From Dermanyssus gallinae (taxonomy: Eukaryota > Arthropoda > Arachnida > Mesostigmata > Dermanyssidae): DNA of 64,000 bases. This document shows, in pieces, positions 1 through 11,901 of the stretch. Below the pieces are notes generated by a model. The model worked only from the letters and a program-made list of their open reading frames with translations. It did not search any database and had not been told where the DNA came from. Numbering within the stretch: the first letter of the stretch is position 1; each line of letters opens with the position of its first letter. The stretch is taken from positions 62,001 through 126,000 of the forward strand of contig QVRM01000302.1 in assembly GCA_003439945.1 (NCBI GenBank), read 5' to 3'. Both the position numbers and the translations under genes were made by a program.

Positions 1-109
1 CGAATAAAACGTAAATCAGGCTAATAAGTGGTGGTTCATCTAACGGTAAAAAAGATAGAATTTAACCAAGATAACATTCGTATCAGTACGTGGCTAGGGC
101 AGCAACCGG

Positions 110-395
110 GCTTTTTGTAGGAGGAGGGTCAAATGCAGTTACGCACTACCGCTACGAGTAGGAAATATTGCTTTCCATCTCGAGCTGTGTAGGACTTGAC
201 CCCAGCGGATGAATATTACGCCGCTGAGAGCCCATACCCACTAAACGCACCTCCCCCCTTAAACTTCACTCTATGGTAGCTCAGATCTCCATAGAACAGT
301 GCTATGGGCCACCAGGAGAAGTGGCGAGTGCCCCTATCGAATCAATTGGCCGGGGTCACTCACGGGTTCCCCCACCTGTCAAGCGCACTTTGTCC
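110..395 (-). mobile_element. 5'-truncated R1-clade LINE copy (3' UTR only)
   Basis: On the minus strand this segment aligns over almost its whole length with the 3' UTR of the large LINE at 57447-57710. Shared blocks include the stretch around the AAACGCACCTCCCCC motif, the CCCAGCGGATG motif and the GGCCGGGGTCACTCACGGG motif, in the same order and spacing. The 3' end is the short A-run near 115-120. No ORF2 coding sequence is visible beyond about 395, so it is a dead, 5'-truncated copy. It lies downstream of exon 2 of the glutathione peroxidase gene, probably in its next intron. The divergence (many substitutions, few indels) suggests an older insertion than the 57-63 kb copy. Confidence 0.75.
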
Positions 396-697
396 CAGCC
401 CTCGCAAACCCGTTTAATTCAAAGTTGCACTTTCTTCAGCCGTGCCGGCTCCAAAAAGATTCTGTCTCTCCTTGCATCTTCTGTGCTTTGTTTTTAGCAC
501 CTCCTGTGCTACTTCCGCTCCCAATTTCCATGTTTAGGGTCGAAAACAGGATGTATTCCACGAACTCTTTTTTACCATTTCGCGGGGGTCATGTACTTCG
601 GGATAGGTGAGTCCCGCTCTGGACCATCCTCTCGCGAATCTGTCTGATTGCCATGGTTCTGGCCTCTTCCCATGCCTAGCATCTGAGAGCAACCGGG

Positions 698-726
698 CTG
701 CAATATATATATATATATATATATAT
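698..726. repeat. (AT)n microsatellite
   Basis: A pure AT dinucleotide run of about 29 bases in GPx intron 2. It marks the boundary between the LINE-derived segment and exon 2. Confidence 0.95.
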
Positions 727-780
727 GTAATCATCAACGTGTATTGTATTCCGTTCTACATAAATAAAGGCATGACTGAC

Positions 781-1226
781 CTTTTGCAGAATCACGAGCT
801 CCTTGTAATTGCGATCGGTGAGGCCACACTCCGAAGCCAGATTGACGATCACGAGGACCATACCTCGATACTTCGACATCGACACATTATTGCCTGGCGA
901 CGCACACACACAAACACACACAACAGACACGACACCCGTAATAGCAGTGCCGCAATAGTTGTATGCTAACTACCCTTGCCGCAATATTCGAACCTAATGT
1001 TATGAATATGTGGAGCTCTTTGTCACTCTAAGACGAAAAGCAACTATTCAGATCAACATGTTTGTGCAAGCTCTTCTTGTGTTCGGTAAAAAAAACAGTA
1101 GTATCCGAGGCACATACCGTCGATATCCTTTACGGTGAAGTCGTACACAGTTTCTGTGGGCGAGTCGTAAGCGAGGCTCGGGCCTACCACGACGCCTGCC
1201 AGTATCGCACAGAGTATCAGCAGCAT
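781..1226 (-). CDS. glutathione peroxidase, secreted, Cys-type (first two coding exons, partial)
   Basis: Exon 1 (1226 to 1118) begins with ATG and encodes a hydrophobic signal peptide (MLLILCAILAGVVVG) followed by YDFTVKDID, the N-terminal strand of the GPx fold. It ends in GACG|GTATGTG, phase 1. Exon 2 (893 to 781) starts after a CCAG acceptor and encodes NNVSMSKYRG, then VIVNLASECGLTDRNYKEL. This is the GPx signature around the peroxidatic residue. That residue is a TGT cysteine rather than a TGA selenocysteine, so a SECIS element is not needed. Exon 2 ends AAAG|GTCAGT, phase 0. The exons carrying the catalytic Gln, Trp and Asn are not in the window; the gene continues past the left edge across a LINE insertion. 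It should reduce lipid or hydrogen peroxides in the secretory pathway or outside the cell. The open frame extends upstream of the chosen ATG, but the signal peptide favours this start. Confidence 0.82.
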
Positions 1227-1729
1227 CCTGTTTCCGAACTCGCTCGTCTTTCTTCCTCCTGGAAAAGATCCCAAAGAAACGCAATGATAGTAACGCTCAA
1301 CGTAAGCTATTATAGATACCCTGCCCAAAATAAACAACGGTAAAAGCTTGCTGGTACTGCAATTAGGCACAATGTATTGTGTCCTTCAGGATACAAAATG
1401 TAGGCGAAATCCCGCTTACTCCCAACATGTTTCGTACCGTCCAACTAGCGTGAGATGCTAAACAAATCTTCCCAGCAATGTCGGATAGCCTGTGAACTTT
1501 ATTGCTTACCTTACGCCTTGCATAAGTATGATACCATACCATGTTGTTTTCTATCAGTGGATCTCAAGAGTACAACTTACCGTACATAAATAATAAAATA
1601 TTGTTTTTTTTTTCTGAAGGAACGAACTGTATATAGAACTAGGCTATTCCGGTCCACATACTAAATGTTCCGCATGTCAACAAATCCGAAATCACAGTTA
1701 GAGTTTTTAAAACATGGAAACCAAATTAT
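1227..1729. other. upstream region of the GPx gene, no further gene seen
   Basis: This stretch lies 5' of the GPx start codon on the minus strand. The GPx frame stays open to about 1370 before a stop, so part of it may be 5' UTR. No TATA box, repeat family or other coding sequence was recognised. Confidence 0.5.
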
Positions 1730-2195
1730 GGTAAAAGAAATACAGTTGACGGCATCCTCCTAATTGGGCAAAGGAAGTCCCTGTCTTGAAACTAACTCTA
1801 GATGATCAGGACATCAAGCTTGTCAATACCACCCGCTATCTTAGAATGCACCTAGACGAGGGTTTACGAGGCACACTCCACAGACATTTGGCAGCAGAAA
1901 GACACGCTACTAGTGTCTCGCGCAAGATAGCCCGGCTGATGCCAAACAACTATGGCCCAAGGGAGGCGAGAAGGCGCCTCATTAGGTCGGTTGCTGAGTC
2001 CAGAGTCTTATTTCTCCGGTGTGGCCGTCAATCGCACCGCCCACAGCCAATGAGGCGACATCGCACAAAGCCCAAGAAGTGGCCGCTTTGATCTCAACGC
2101 CTGGGTGAACCGGCCAGACGGCGGGCTGACGTTCCACATAACTTAAATTCTCACCGGACACGGCTGCTTCCAGTCATACGCGTTTAGAAGTGGGA
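1730..2195 (+). mobile_element. decayed R1-clade LINE ORF2 fragment (end of RT to C-terminal domain)
   Basis: A translation with several stops and frame breaks follows the order of the large LINE's ORF2. The matching blocks are ILLIGQRKSLS, then DDQDIKLVNTTRYL, then RKIARLMPNNYGPREARRRL with IRSVAES, and finally AWVNRPDGGLTFHIT with ILTGHGCFQSYAFR. In the 57-63 kb element the equivalents are ILLTGRKKVS, ARILPNIHGPRECRRRLLMS and ILTGHRNFQTYLFR. The family is the same clade but clearly a different element. It is broken by a stop at the CACATAACTTAA site and cut off at about 2196, where a SINE begins. It is non-functional. Confidence 0.72.
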
Positions 2196-2315
2196 AAGCC
2201 CGGTAGCGTGATGCATTCGCGTGAGCCTCGTGATCGGAGGAGACGCATATGTGCACGGGTTCGAGGCCCACCGTTGCACATTTGTATTTATAGGGGCCGC
2301 CTTGCATGGACCTCT
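2196..2315 (+). mobile_element. tRNA-derived SINE, family A (degenerate copy)
   Basis: This copy shares AGCCCGGT, the block around GATCGGAGGAGACGCA, the polymerase III B-box-like GGGTTCGAGGCCC and CACCGTTGCACATTTGTA with the two better copies at 33873 and 63458. Its 3' half after about 2300 is lost or too diverged to follow. It directly interrupts the LINE fragment that ends at 2195, giving a nested arrangement. Confidence 0.7.
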
Positions 2316-2784
2316 TAGCGTGAGGATCTACCTGGAGTTACAGGACGGCACACTTACAACGCTCATACAGCTTATAAATAAGTACTGACGACTGGACTAG
2401 CATTTCTCGAATATAGAAGGCATATTACTTAAGCCCTAAGCGCCATAGAGAAGAAACCTGTTTTTACGCGACAAGATCCCGCGGGCATCCCGGGATAGCT
2501 AGGTTCTTAAACTACTCTCCCCCTTCGATTATTTGAAGTTATACTTATGCAGTTCGCGATCGGACGCGGGAATGGGGACTGAATGACTGGTTTTTAATGG
2601 TTTGGAGCCCCGCACTACCTTTTACACTACCGGCCCACACTTGCAGACAGTGGTGACTGTGTGTGCGTACCACACTGTCCAGTTGTTTTTCACAAAAGAC
2701 TTTGCTGGTGTTAAATAAAAACTGCGTCAACATAAATAGCCTAGGAATGTTCCAACATCTACGCACTCTGTGAATTTTACTGCA

Positions 2785-3320
2785 CTGCTCAGCTGACGTT
2801 TGATCGCCAACTTAAGTTCCGGCAACATATTGTGGAAACAGCGACTGCAGCGACTCGACTGTGCAACCTTCTTCTTAGAACGTTTATCTTGCAGGACCTT
2901 AAAATGTATATAAAACTGTACGAAACAATAGTAGTACCGAAACTCACGTATTGCGCTCATGTCTGGGCACCCTTCCATAGGAAAGATGTGGCACTGTTGC
3001 AACGCGTGCAGGACAGGTTCATTAAGCGTCTGTCCTGGCGCTGCAAAATTGCTCGTGCCGAAATTGTACTCCCTAGTGTAGAGGAGTACCAACGACGGGT
3101 TGACACTCGTATTTTTAGACAGGATCATAAAAGAAAATCGACTTTCAAAGTTTTTCACTGTAAGGACGAACAACTTACGGAGCGGCGTAACTATTCACGC
3201 ACTGGAAATAGCCAATGCCGAAGTCGTTAACAATGCTTTTGCGTGGCGCCTGGCCCGCCGCGCACGGGACGACGACAAAATATGTGACTTGTTAAAACCC
3301 CTTTTTTAATAAAAAGAGAC
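2785..3320 (+). mobile_element. LINE fragment, C-terminal part of a CR1/Jockey-like reverse transcriptase ORF
   Basis: The reading frame from about 2790 to 3118 encodes LTFDRQLKFRQHIVETATAA followed by the typical post-RT block LYETIVVPKLTYCAHVW, then LLQRVQDRFIKRLSW. A frameshift near 3120 moves the continuation into the frame that ends VNNAFAWRLARRARDD. The stop is followed by AATAAAAAG and a TTGTATTGTATTG tail, which looks like a LINE 3' terminus. The clade cannot be fixed from this fragment; Jockey, CR1 and I-type elements all have this C-terminal pattern. It is non-functional. Confidence 0.7.
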
Positions 3321-5204
3321 TTGTATTGTATTGCTCCCGTCGCAGCGACTCTAGAAATAGATTACCAATAAGTGGCCTTATAATAGTAGAAGCCCTTGGC
3401 AAAATCGATCCTCTTTGACACTCAGCGATAAAATTTTGAGATGGTTGTGTGCAATTCAAGCGGTTCATTAGATTATGACTTTAGAGAGCCCGTCTTCTAT
3501 TGAAATATTTGAAAAGGCTAACAACCATGCGTATATCTGTCGAACAATCATACGTCTGGCAATAGCCAATGTATATATACACACTTACAAAGCCCGCATT
3601 TGGCTAGCGTATATATATTGGGTGGTGCGATACATAGTCAGGACCCTGTTCGAGCTCATGAACGCATGATTCACGAGGACATGACTGGCAGATAAGCGGC
3701 TACCGCAGCTGCTGTTACTGCGGTTAGCATTGGACCAGCATGTCTTTATCGTCGAAGCAAATATTCTCACTAAGTTAGCGGTATCTATTGCCATGACGAA
3801 TCAGTGAATATCGATGAATAAAGCACACATTACCTCGCTCCCGACCCTCTCGGCATGCTCAGGCGGAAATCTATATCACCTTTCTAGCGGTCTCTAAACC
3901 GCTGTCTAAACGTCTCTTCGCGACATTCTTGGAGTTAAAGTTTCTCTCCTTGTTCTCGGTTGGAGCCAACACTACCCTTTTTTATCACCCTCTTGCATCG
4001 GCTCCATTTGTTTCTTCAGGTGTAAGGAAGAATCGCAAAAACCGTGTACGCCCGTAATTTGGGCCAATATGCGTTAGACGGCAAATCATCCCGCTAGGCG
4101 ACGATCGAGATACAACGGAACGTGCTCCGAAACATTCTATCCTAGATAAGAGTTGAATGAGCTGCTTTGACCAGCCGTCAACTGATCGATTCGAATTCGA
4201 TCTTGCGCATTTGAGACCGTTCACCGCCGAATACCTGGCGTTTGTCGGCCGACGTATTGCCAATTGTTCCAGACGAAATTCGTAAGAAGCGTCTGCACTG
4301 ATCGGAGGCGCCTCGCGCCAATCCTCAAGTGTACTTATGCAGAATGACATATGTCCAAGAGTACGGTAACAAGCCTAACCTCTGCCAACATTATAATATA
4401 TATATATATATTTTTTTACTTCTAGTGACTACCACGGTGCTGTATGAGTCTACCCTAATGAAAACAATCATATCCATATACTTACCCCCGCCCTACAATT
4501 GACAGCGTGACAGCTAGCGTATTGTTTCCAAGATCGGAGCATGGATCAATTTTAGCGCGATGAGGACTCATTTGATGGAATTTAGCGCTCGTATTTCCCC
4601 TTGCCCAGCGTCTGTGCTGTGATAAGTTGAGTTCCATCCGGTGAGGTCCGCCGGAGGTGGTCAAACCCCTGAAATCACGTGTCCGTGATGGCACCGCCGC
4701 CCGCAGTTCCCGATACGCTTTTGTCCAGACGGTGTAGTATTGTACAGGTACTGCGTGCTCTAGCTCTGGTCGGCCTCCCAGTCACAGTGTGTATCCTGTG
4801 GGATCTGATAGCCAGTAGAATCCTGCCTTGTCTATATCTTAAAGAGGGTTGTCTGGAGATATTTGGGCTAGGAAATCATTCTTCGCCGGTCAGTTGACCG
4901 AGTCACGGTTATGAGGAGTACGGTTCCAGGGCTGTGCGCTGTGGACGCCCTTCGCAATGTAGACCCATTTGACCTCTGTTATCTCTTTATTGTCGTCTCT
5001 ATTTGGTGCATTAGTAGTAGTTCAGCATTCAGATTCCAACTTATGATATCTCCAGCACTACGAGTGCCACTGCAGTGGTCTGGGTTCGAGGTAAGCCCAA
5101 GTACTTCGGGGAGCACAAAACTCGCTGAGTTCTGTTTAGGTAGTAGATTGCACATTATGTCTGGCTGTGCGACAATTTATTCCCCGTTTTGTTGCCGACC
5201 ATAG
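3321..5204. other. intergenic, nothing recognised
   Basis: Mixed-composition sequence with a short (AT)n at about 4393-4412. A 121-codon open frame at 3985-4350 (-) has no recognisable domain, splice context or family resemblance. No tRNA, SINE or transposase was identified. Confidence 0.4.
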
Positions 5205-5340
5205 TTGATTATAATCCACTCCGGTATTCTCTTGTCTAAACTGGAAACCATAAAGACCAATTTAGGAGTGGCCGGTCCAGGATGTGAATCACACGACCTC
5301 TCGAATGCAATGGCAATGGTTTTACCACAGAGCCCTTTTG
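5205..5340 (-). mobile_element. tRNA-derived SINE, family B (inverted copy)
   Basis: The reverse complement matches the copy at 46215-46365 block by block. A tRNA-like head (GGTAAAACCATTGCC against GGCAAAGCCTTTGCC) is followed by GGACCGGCCACTC, a TTAAATTG-like block and a tail ending near GTGGATTA. The B box is degenerate (GTGATTCACATCC), so this is an old copy. Confidence 0.65.
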
Positions 5341-8300
5341 CTTGTTTATATTTCTCTACCGGTGGGCGCCATCCGAACAAACTGATGATGAAGCCTGCGA
5401 CGAGCATTCATGAACGTGTCATGAGAGCAGAAGACGTTATCTGATCTCACACTCAGAGTTTGGCACAAACCATACGATGGGGCGCGTCGATAACGATGTA
5501 TCATTTCTAGGATTTCTTTTAGCAGCCAAATGCAGCAACGACAACTGAAGACAACCACCGCCGGCGCGAACAACAAACGACATCACGTCTTTCGCAGCTG
5601 ACGCTATCGCGGATACTTGAGCACGTAGCAACCAGGAAACACTACAATGACCGCCTTATCAATAAGGCCCAGATAGATAGATGACATTCAGCAGCCGCTC
5701 TGAGAGAATCGAGACTAAGAGTGGGACGTCAGCTAAATAGGTGAACCAATAAAGGTAATCTAGAAGATCTGCAGCATATATATATATATATATATAGTAC
5801 TGCTCGTACTCACAGTATGTCAATGTCAGCGCCGCAGACAGGCAGAGACGGGAAGACGTTTTGACGTTGAATTCGCTACTTGATGGCGCTGGTGGTGTTG
5901 CTGGTGCTCGTTAAGAGTGTCACAAACACAATATCTGTAGTCTATTAGTTTGCGACGATTGGCGACAGACAAAAAACGAACCGCGCACAGAAACCCTAGG
6001 CATAAAAACCACCGTCACTGGATGCTCGGTCAGGCCGGTCGGTCGGTCGGTTGGTTGGTCGGTCAAAGAGTCGACTCGCACTCGAATGGCTCCAATACGC
6101 GAAAAACTAAAAAAAGCACAGCAGTAGCAGCAGCAGCAAGAGCGACAATATTAGCAGCCGCAAGATGAAAATGATGACGGCCACTCCAGCGACAACACTC
6201 GTACCGTCGTCACTGTTCGAATGTCACACCGTTTCCGCTGTCAGGGGAAAGGGCCAATAGCCGCAACGAGCACGGCAGTAACAACAACAACAACAACAAC
6301 AGGAGAAGCAACAACACAGCAACAACAATCGTTAGCCCAACTCCGACAAAAACAACAGCAACAGCAGCGGCACCTCCAGCACGTACAAGTCTGTAAACGA
6401 GAGCTAACAACCAATCCAGTCGCCGCCGCTGTCACCTTCTTCTCCTCCTCCTCCTCCAGAAGAAGAAACGAGGGTTGAAGAATGTCCTCGCCACAAAGGT
6501 GAGCCAAAGCGACAAGAAAGAGTACGAGCGTTCAACGTAAATGCACACGAACGAAAACCTTGCGGACTGACAGAGTTCGGATAATGAGCGCGTTGAGATC
6601 GAACCAGAGAGTGAAGGAGTTAGAAAAAGAAGATACATGGAGAGCGCACGCGAAAGTGAGAGAGGGGAATAGTGGGAGAACACGAGAATCAACTCAAACG
6701 GAAAGGGCTACTAGAATACTTGGCGAGGGCCGACTAGCAGGGTGAACGCGCGGAGCTCCAAGTCTCTCTCCGATGTGAAGGAACGGGCGAACGGGCTGAG
6801 GAGCGGGTCGATCGAGACACAGCCTATTTACTACTGGCGTCTGATATATATATATATATATATATTTTTTTATACATGTTTTCCAATAGCAATCAATACA
6901 CAGGGAGTGAAAGTGAGTATTCCTATACGACAGGCTGCCTCCACATGCACTCGAATATGTTTATTTTCTGTATATTCTCAGACAGTTCGATCTTATAGTG
7001 GAGTATAAAGTGAGACCCCTAAATGCATATGTGGCAGCCAGAGCTTCCAGAAAATATGTGTTACAAAACACTCGTAAAGAGCAAAACTGTAATTGATTTA
7101 CCGCGAAAAAAAACAACTTCAATCATGTAGAGATTCCTAAACAAAGACATTTTTATAAAAAAAAATCACTGAATTGCGTAAGTCGACGCCTTCCTCTCCA
7201 TTATTTTTTATTTTGGAAAAGACGAAAAACACATGGTTTCCAAGTCGGGTGAATATAAACGATTCCCTGCGTTGTCGTAGTGGGGGAATCATCTATCCTG
7301 AGACGCTTTATAGCTCTTCCTGGTTAGCACTTAAAAACGTTAACTAATGGCTCATTGTACCACCTCATTCCAGTTCGATTATTGCCACAATTTCACACGC
7401 CTGGAAAAAAAGATGGCGACCATCACTTTGCCAGCCAACCTGGTTTAGACATGAGTAGAGGATCATAAAATATACCTAGGTCTTATCACCTGTGACAAGT
7501 GGCGAGAACAAGTGAGGTCGGCACCAGTCAAATTTTACACGATATTCTTGAGACAGAAAGACCCATGCCTCTTTTTCAATCTGTGACAAATTACGAGAAT
7601 TAAAATTATTACAATGATCTATTTATTTACAATGAATATAATCTATCTATCAAACAGATTACGAGAATAAAAATCTTTGCCGAACAGATTTTTGGCGGCT
7701 CCGAGGCGGTCGTGCGAGATCTTATGGAGAGACTTGGCATCCAAGCTCAATGTCGCACCTAGTGATGTGACGCGACTCGTCCTATGCATATATTGAAACG
7801 TTCTGTTTACATTTTTTGTTCCATCTGTGCACACTGCTCAGGGTTGCGGGCTTCTTCCCTCAGGTGTCGATCGAAACTCTTCGAAACACTTTTGTGCACT
7901 TAATCTTGCTGGAAGGTGTATAAACGAACAGTACGCAGCCCTATATTTAGGTTCGGCTGTCGTGGCACCGATATGCCTGTGTTCGCCATTTTCTCACACA
8001 ATAGGTTCGACTGTTCCACCCAGACATCAATAAAGATGAGGCTATCTGCGTTTGGATCTAATTTTTAACTCAATCACCAATTTAGCGGGAAGTTTCAAAA
8101 ACTTTTCTACGTTTCCATGTTTAAGTACTAGTAGAGTAAACTCATCTCTATTTTACTGGCAAGGCGAAGCACGCATCTGAGGAACTACGCGGTTTTCTAA
8201 GGTAATACAATCTGATTTTGCGGGAAAAAAATGCTCTAAGTTTTCCTCGCGCGATTTGTTAACGAGCGCGTATTAGTATTGAGGCGGCACCAAATATCGT

Positions 8301-8508
8301 CGCGTGTTTTACATGCATTGAAACAAAAATATTTATGTCTATACAATTCTTATAAACTGTATTAACTAATTAAACGGGATAACAATTGTACCCTAATGAA
8401 TGTGAAACATGCAGCGGGGTCGGCTTTGAGGATCCTCTAGCCCGGGCGCTGACCAGTTGGTCAGGGTACCAATTACGGCTGCTTAATTCGCTCTGTTTTC
8501 TGTCCGCA
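5341..8508. other. intergenic, with CAG/CAA-rich low-complexity stretch at 6115-6480
   Basis: No gene was supported. The interval contains (AT)n at 5776-5797 and 6844-6866. It also has a GGTC/GGTT tandem near 6030-6064 and a CAG/CAA trinucleotide-rich block that gives mirror-image poly-Q/T and poly-L/V frames on both strands. The rest, from 7010 to 8508, is AT-rich with no recognisable coding sequence. Confidence 0.5.
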
Positions 8509-8709
8509 GTGGTGCATTCAGTCAATTAAACTGCTCATCTGTGAGCTGCCATCCAACGGCTGGTGCGTGAGATCGTCCAGAAATTCAAGACCGATCTTAG
8601 TTTCCAAAGCTCAGCCGTTATGACCCTGCAGAAGAAGTCCGAGCTTTACCTGATCGGTCTCTTCGAAGACACCAACCTGTGCGTCAAGTGTGTCATCATC
8701 ATGAAAAAG
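8509..8709 (+). pseudogene. histone H3-like fragment (residues about 55-122), frameshifted
   Basis: The first 14 codons read [10 protein letters not shown], the counterpart of H3 KSTELLIRKLP. After a one-base loss at about 8550-8553 the next frame continues with [26 protein letters not shown] and [11 protein letters not shown], which cover the H3 alpha-1 to alpha-2 helices. The end is altered: three residues are missing around the canonical AIHAKR and the block reads VIIMKK. The QSSAVM form resembles replication-dependent H3 rather than H3.3. The fragment is bracketed by a good acceptor (TTTTCTGTCCGCAG) and donor (AAG|GTAGGC), which is odd because such H3 genes normally lack introns. It is most simply a decayed H3 copy; a sequencing indel or a divergent expressed variant is possible. 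Loop 1 is H3-like, which argues against CENP-A. Confidence 0.72.
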
Positions 8710-9144
8710 GTAGGCCTCGCTCAGTGTCGAAACACGCGCAGCGTTCATAGCAGTGCTTTATATCGTCAGCCTCCCCTGAGTTGCACATGCGGCATACGGG
8801 GAAGTCAGTTTACCAATGCGGTGTAGGTATTACGGTGAGCAGCTACAGTGGCCTGTTAGCAGTTGCGCGAGTGAGTAGGTAAGCGAGCCGTGTTTGAGGC
8901 TGCACCATTTTTGAGATCAGGAAGTATTGATTTTGTCCAGTATCCAGGACGGCCTGGCTGGATTGCTTCTCATTTTCTTAGGCTTCATTTGCTTAGAATG
9001 TCTGGTTCTGCTGATTACTGTTCCCTCCGTCCGGCCGTTAATGAAGGGGCTTCTTGATGCCAAGTTCTTTATCTCTTAGGTCCCCAGGGAATTTGTCTGG
9101 AGAGGAGCTGTATGGCTGCTGTAGAAGCTCGTGCAATGTTGAGC

Positions 9145-9208
<64 letters not shown>

Positions 9209-10432
9209 AAGATTAATCGTATGTAAATAAAATATATATAAATGTCAAATAATATGATTTAAATGCAAGACTCTGACTCTTAAAAATAAAAACGCCAACG
9301 TATTGCTTCTTATTTTATTTAACTCCTGGTCCATTTTAATTAGTGGCAGAGAGCACTTTCCTATGCAACGCGCTTATATATATGCCATATACCCAACTTT
9401 CTTCATTACACCAAAGGTATGTATGTACAAGCAATATTCTTTGGAATTGTTCGCAGATACTCAGAAGTTACTTGAGGCGTTCTCACGTACATTGACAATA
9501 AGTAAGCGGCCGTATTCAACAGGTGCAACGGTCATTACGTCTACTGACTTGAAACCCCAACGCATTTTCTTACCAGCGTAGTCGGGCATCAGCTAAAGAC
9601 TTCGCCTATGAAGTTTTAGTTTTTTAAATGAAGACGCAGACTGCGCGATCCGAAACTCTTACAAGTAATCTTCGACAGAATGTGTTTTCTTCCCATTTTC
9701 GGAACCTTCTTATTACTTAGTAATTTATAATAACTTAGTCACACACAATAATCGTAATAATACCAAAAACAGTGCAGTACAATAAATACTAACAACGATA
9801 ACGACAATATACATAACAGTATGTATAAGCATTCCTTATGTTAGGTATCATTATTATTTTTAATATTAATTATTTTATTATTTTGTTATAACAATTGCTC
9901 GGACATTATTTTTAATTTAAATACGAGCTATGATAATAATGCAGCTAGTCTTGTAGTCACTGACCAATAACTCTGCAAGGAGTGATATAGACAAAAAGCA
10001 ATGAACGACTGAACCATAACAAAGCGTAATAACAGTAGCAAAACAAAGGGCCACGATACGGCAAAGAGAGGCATGTAATGGCAGTATCTCTCGCACTTTG
10101 GCGTTTCTCGTTAGACAACTCCAGTAACAATTTTCCTTCTCTACACACATTTCAATTTGCTTATTTCTTTCTACCTAACCAACGTGCCGTCGGCAACCCG
10201 GCTTGAGGACGTGTAGCAATTGTCTGTGTGAAAAATCCATAGCCTTCAGCGAGATGTAGCCGTGGATCTCTGTACTCAGCTTAGTTCTCTCCAGGGATGG
10301 TAGCATAGGGGATGGACTGGAATAGCTTACTTAGTCACTTGCTTATTCAAGACCCCTTCGGAAGATGTGACATAGTTTTCCCCTCTATAGCTGTATATTA
10401 TCCTTGACAAGAACTTTGCCCCCATTCGCCTC

Positions 10433-10488
<56 letters not shown>

Positions 10489-11140
10489 CGACGATTTAAA
10501 TTGTCATCTGAGACCACAGGTCTGTCGAATTAATGAATAAAATGGCGCTAGTGCATACACGTGTGCTTGCACATGTAAAGCACACGTATCGTACCGCATA
10601 CACGCATCATTTTGGCGAGCTACTAACATGTAGCTATGTTGGTAGGCAAGTGTCTGTGCTAGAATGCTAGGCATTTATGCATGAATTATCAATACACGTA
10701 CAGTACATCTGCGCGCGAGTGTAAACGAACACTTTCATCGTATGGGATGATATGACGATGCAGAAGAACATGTTGGCTTCGTTCCGACTTTACGAGACTT
10801 AGGTAGTGTCGTCGTGCGCATTGACTGCGACCCGCTGGTACGCTCAAAACTGGCTAGAATAGCGACAACGCAAAACGATCACTAGAACCGCGCAATAGCG
10901 GGTGGCTATAGACACTGTAGGTTCGCTGCGTTCCGCATTCATTCTGGTTGCGTTGAATTCGCCGTACACCGATTCCGACGTCGAGGATGGTGATCAGTCA
11001 GAATCGGCCTTCTCCACCACGTACGTATGATCGCGCCGAATATACATTTGATGATCGACACAAGTAAGATCCTTGCGATCGAAAGAGACCTTGTTATGAC
11101 CTCTGAGCAATGGTCGTAAAAGGGTAAACAGCAGCAGCAG
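8710..11140. other. intergenic, AT-rich, with microsatellites
   Basis: It holds a long (AT)n at 9149-9206 and a compound (CT)n(AT)n at 10434-10487. Open frames here are short and have no domain. No repeat family was recognised. Confidence 0.5.
9149..9206. repeat. (AT)n microsatellite
   Basis: A pure AT run of about 57 bases in intergenic DNA. Confidence 0.95.
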
Positions 11141-11162
11141 CTGTAGTAACTGATGTTGGGAC

Positions 11163-11168
11163 TTTATT
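11163..11168 (-). terminator. candidate poly(A) signal of the PHF21A-like gene
   Basis: AATAAA on the minus strand, about 460 nt downstream of the TAG stop at 11630. It is the nearest canonical hexamer I found below the stop. Confidence 0.4.
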
Positions 11169-11629
11169 GTGATCCCGGCCAATGTCCAACCGCCCAGGTG
11201 ACATGTGCGAATGGGGAACGAACAATTAAAATGGCTCACCTTAAGCTAGCACATCGATTCTCTCTCTATCTAACAGACAGAAAAAGAACAACCACCCTAG
11301 TGAAGGTATGCTATGCTAGCAACAATATCATCAAGGGATCACTCAGATCGAACGATCTAGGTGGGATGCCGGACCCCGCATCCGCCAATACAATTGGGAT
11401 GCAATTTGTTGTTTCTTACACAGTCGTGCTGCACTTGGTAACTTCTTACAGGTGGTGGTGAAAAGATGACATGTATGACACAAACATGATTGTATTGCCT
11501 GCCAACATATGTATATAGCCGTCTCGTTCTCTTGCTTTCGCCTTGCTTGCTCGAGGGAATGGTCCCTCATTCTTTTATCAAATTTGCTTCTTCTGCCTAC
11601 GATTACGAATCCTATCGACGTACACTCAG

Positions 11630-11846
11630 CTACGTGCACTTGACGGGCGAACGCTCCTCAACGATGGACGTGATGACGCTGCGAAGTCTCTCAAGAGTCT
11701 CCTCCATAGAGCGATGCTCTTCGCGAAGTTTCTGTGTTCGTGACCGCTCTGCGTCGAGTTGTCGCTGAGCCTGTTCAGACGACAAAGCAAACACCGGCCA
11801 TATTTAGGTGTTGCTTGCTTTCTCAAAATCATCACCAACAAAGATA

Positions 11847-11901
<55 letters not shown>

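Noticed and set aside
3985..4350. 121-codon minus-strand frame as a possible transposase
   Set aside because: No DDE residues or family blocks could be recognised; no inverted repeats flank it.
6481..6499. Possible mini first exon (MSSPQ followed by GTGAGC)
   Set aside because: Too short to support, and its phase does not join the H3-like fragment downstream.
8509..8709. Centromeric H3 (CENP-A) gene
   Set aside because: Loop 1 and helix 2 ([16 protein letters not shown]) are of ordinary H3 type with no loop insertion, and the frame is broken.
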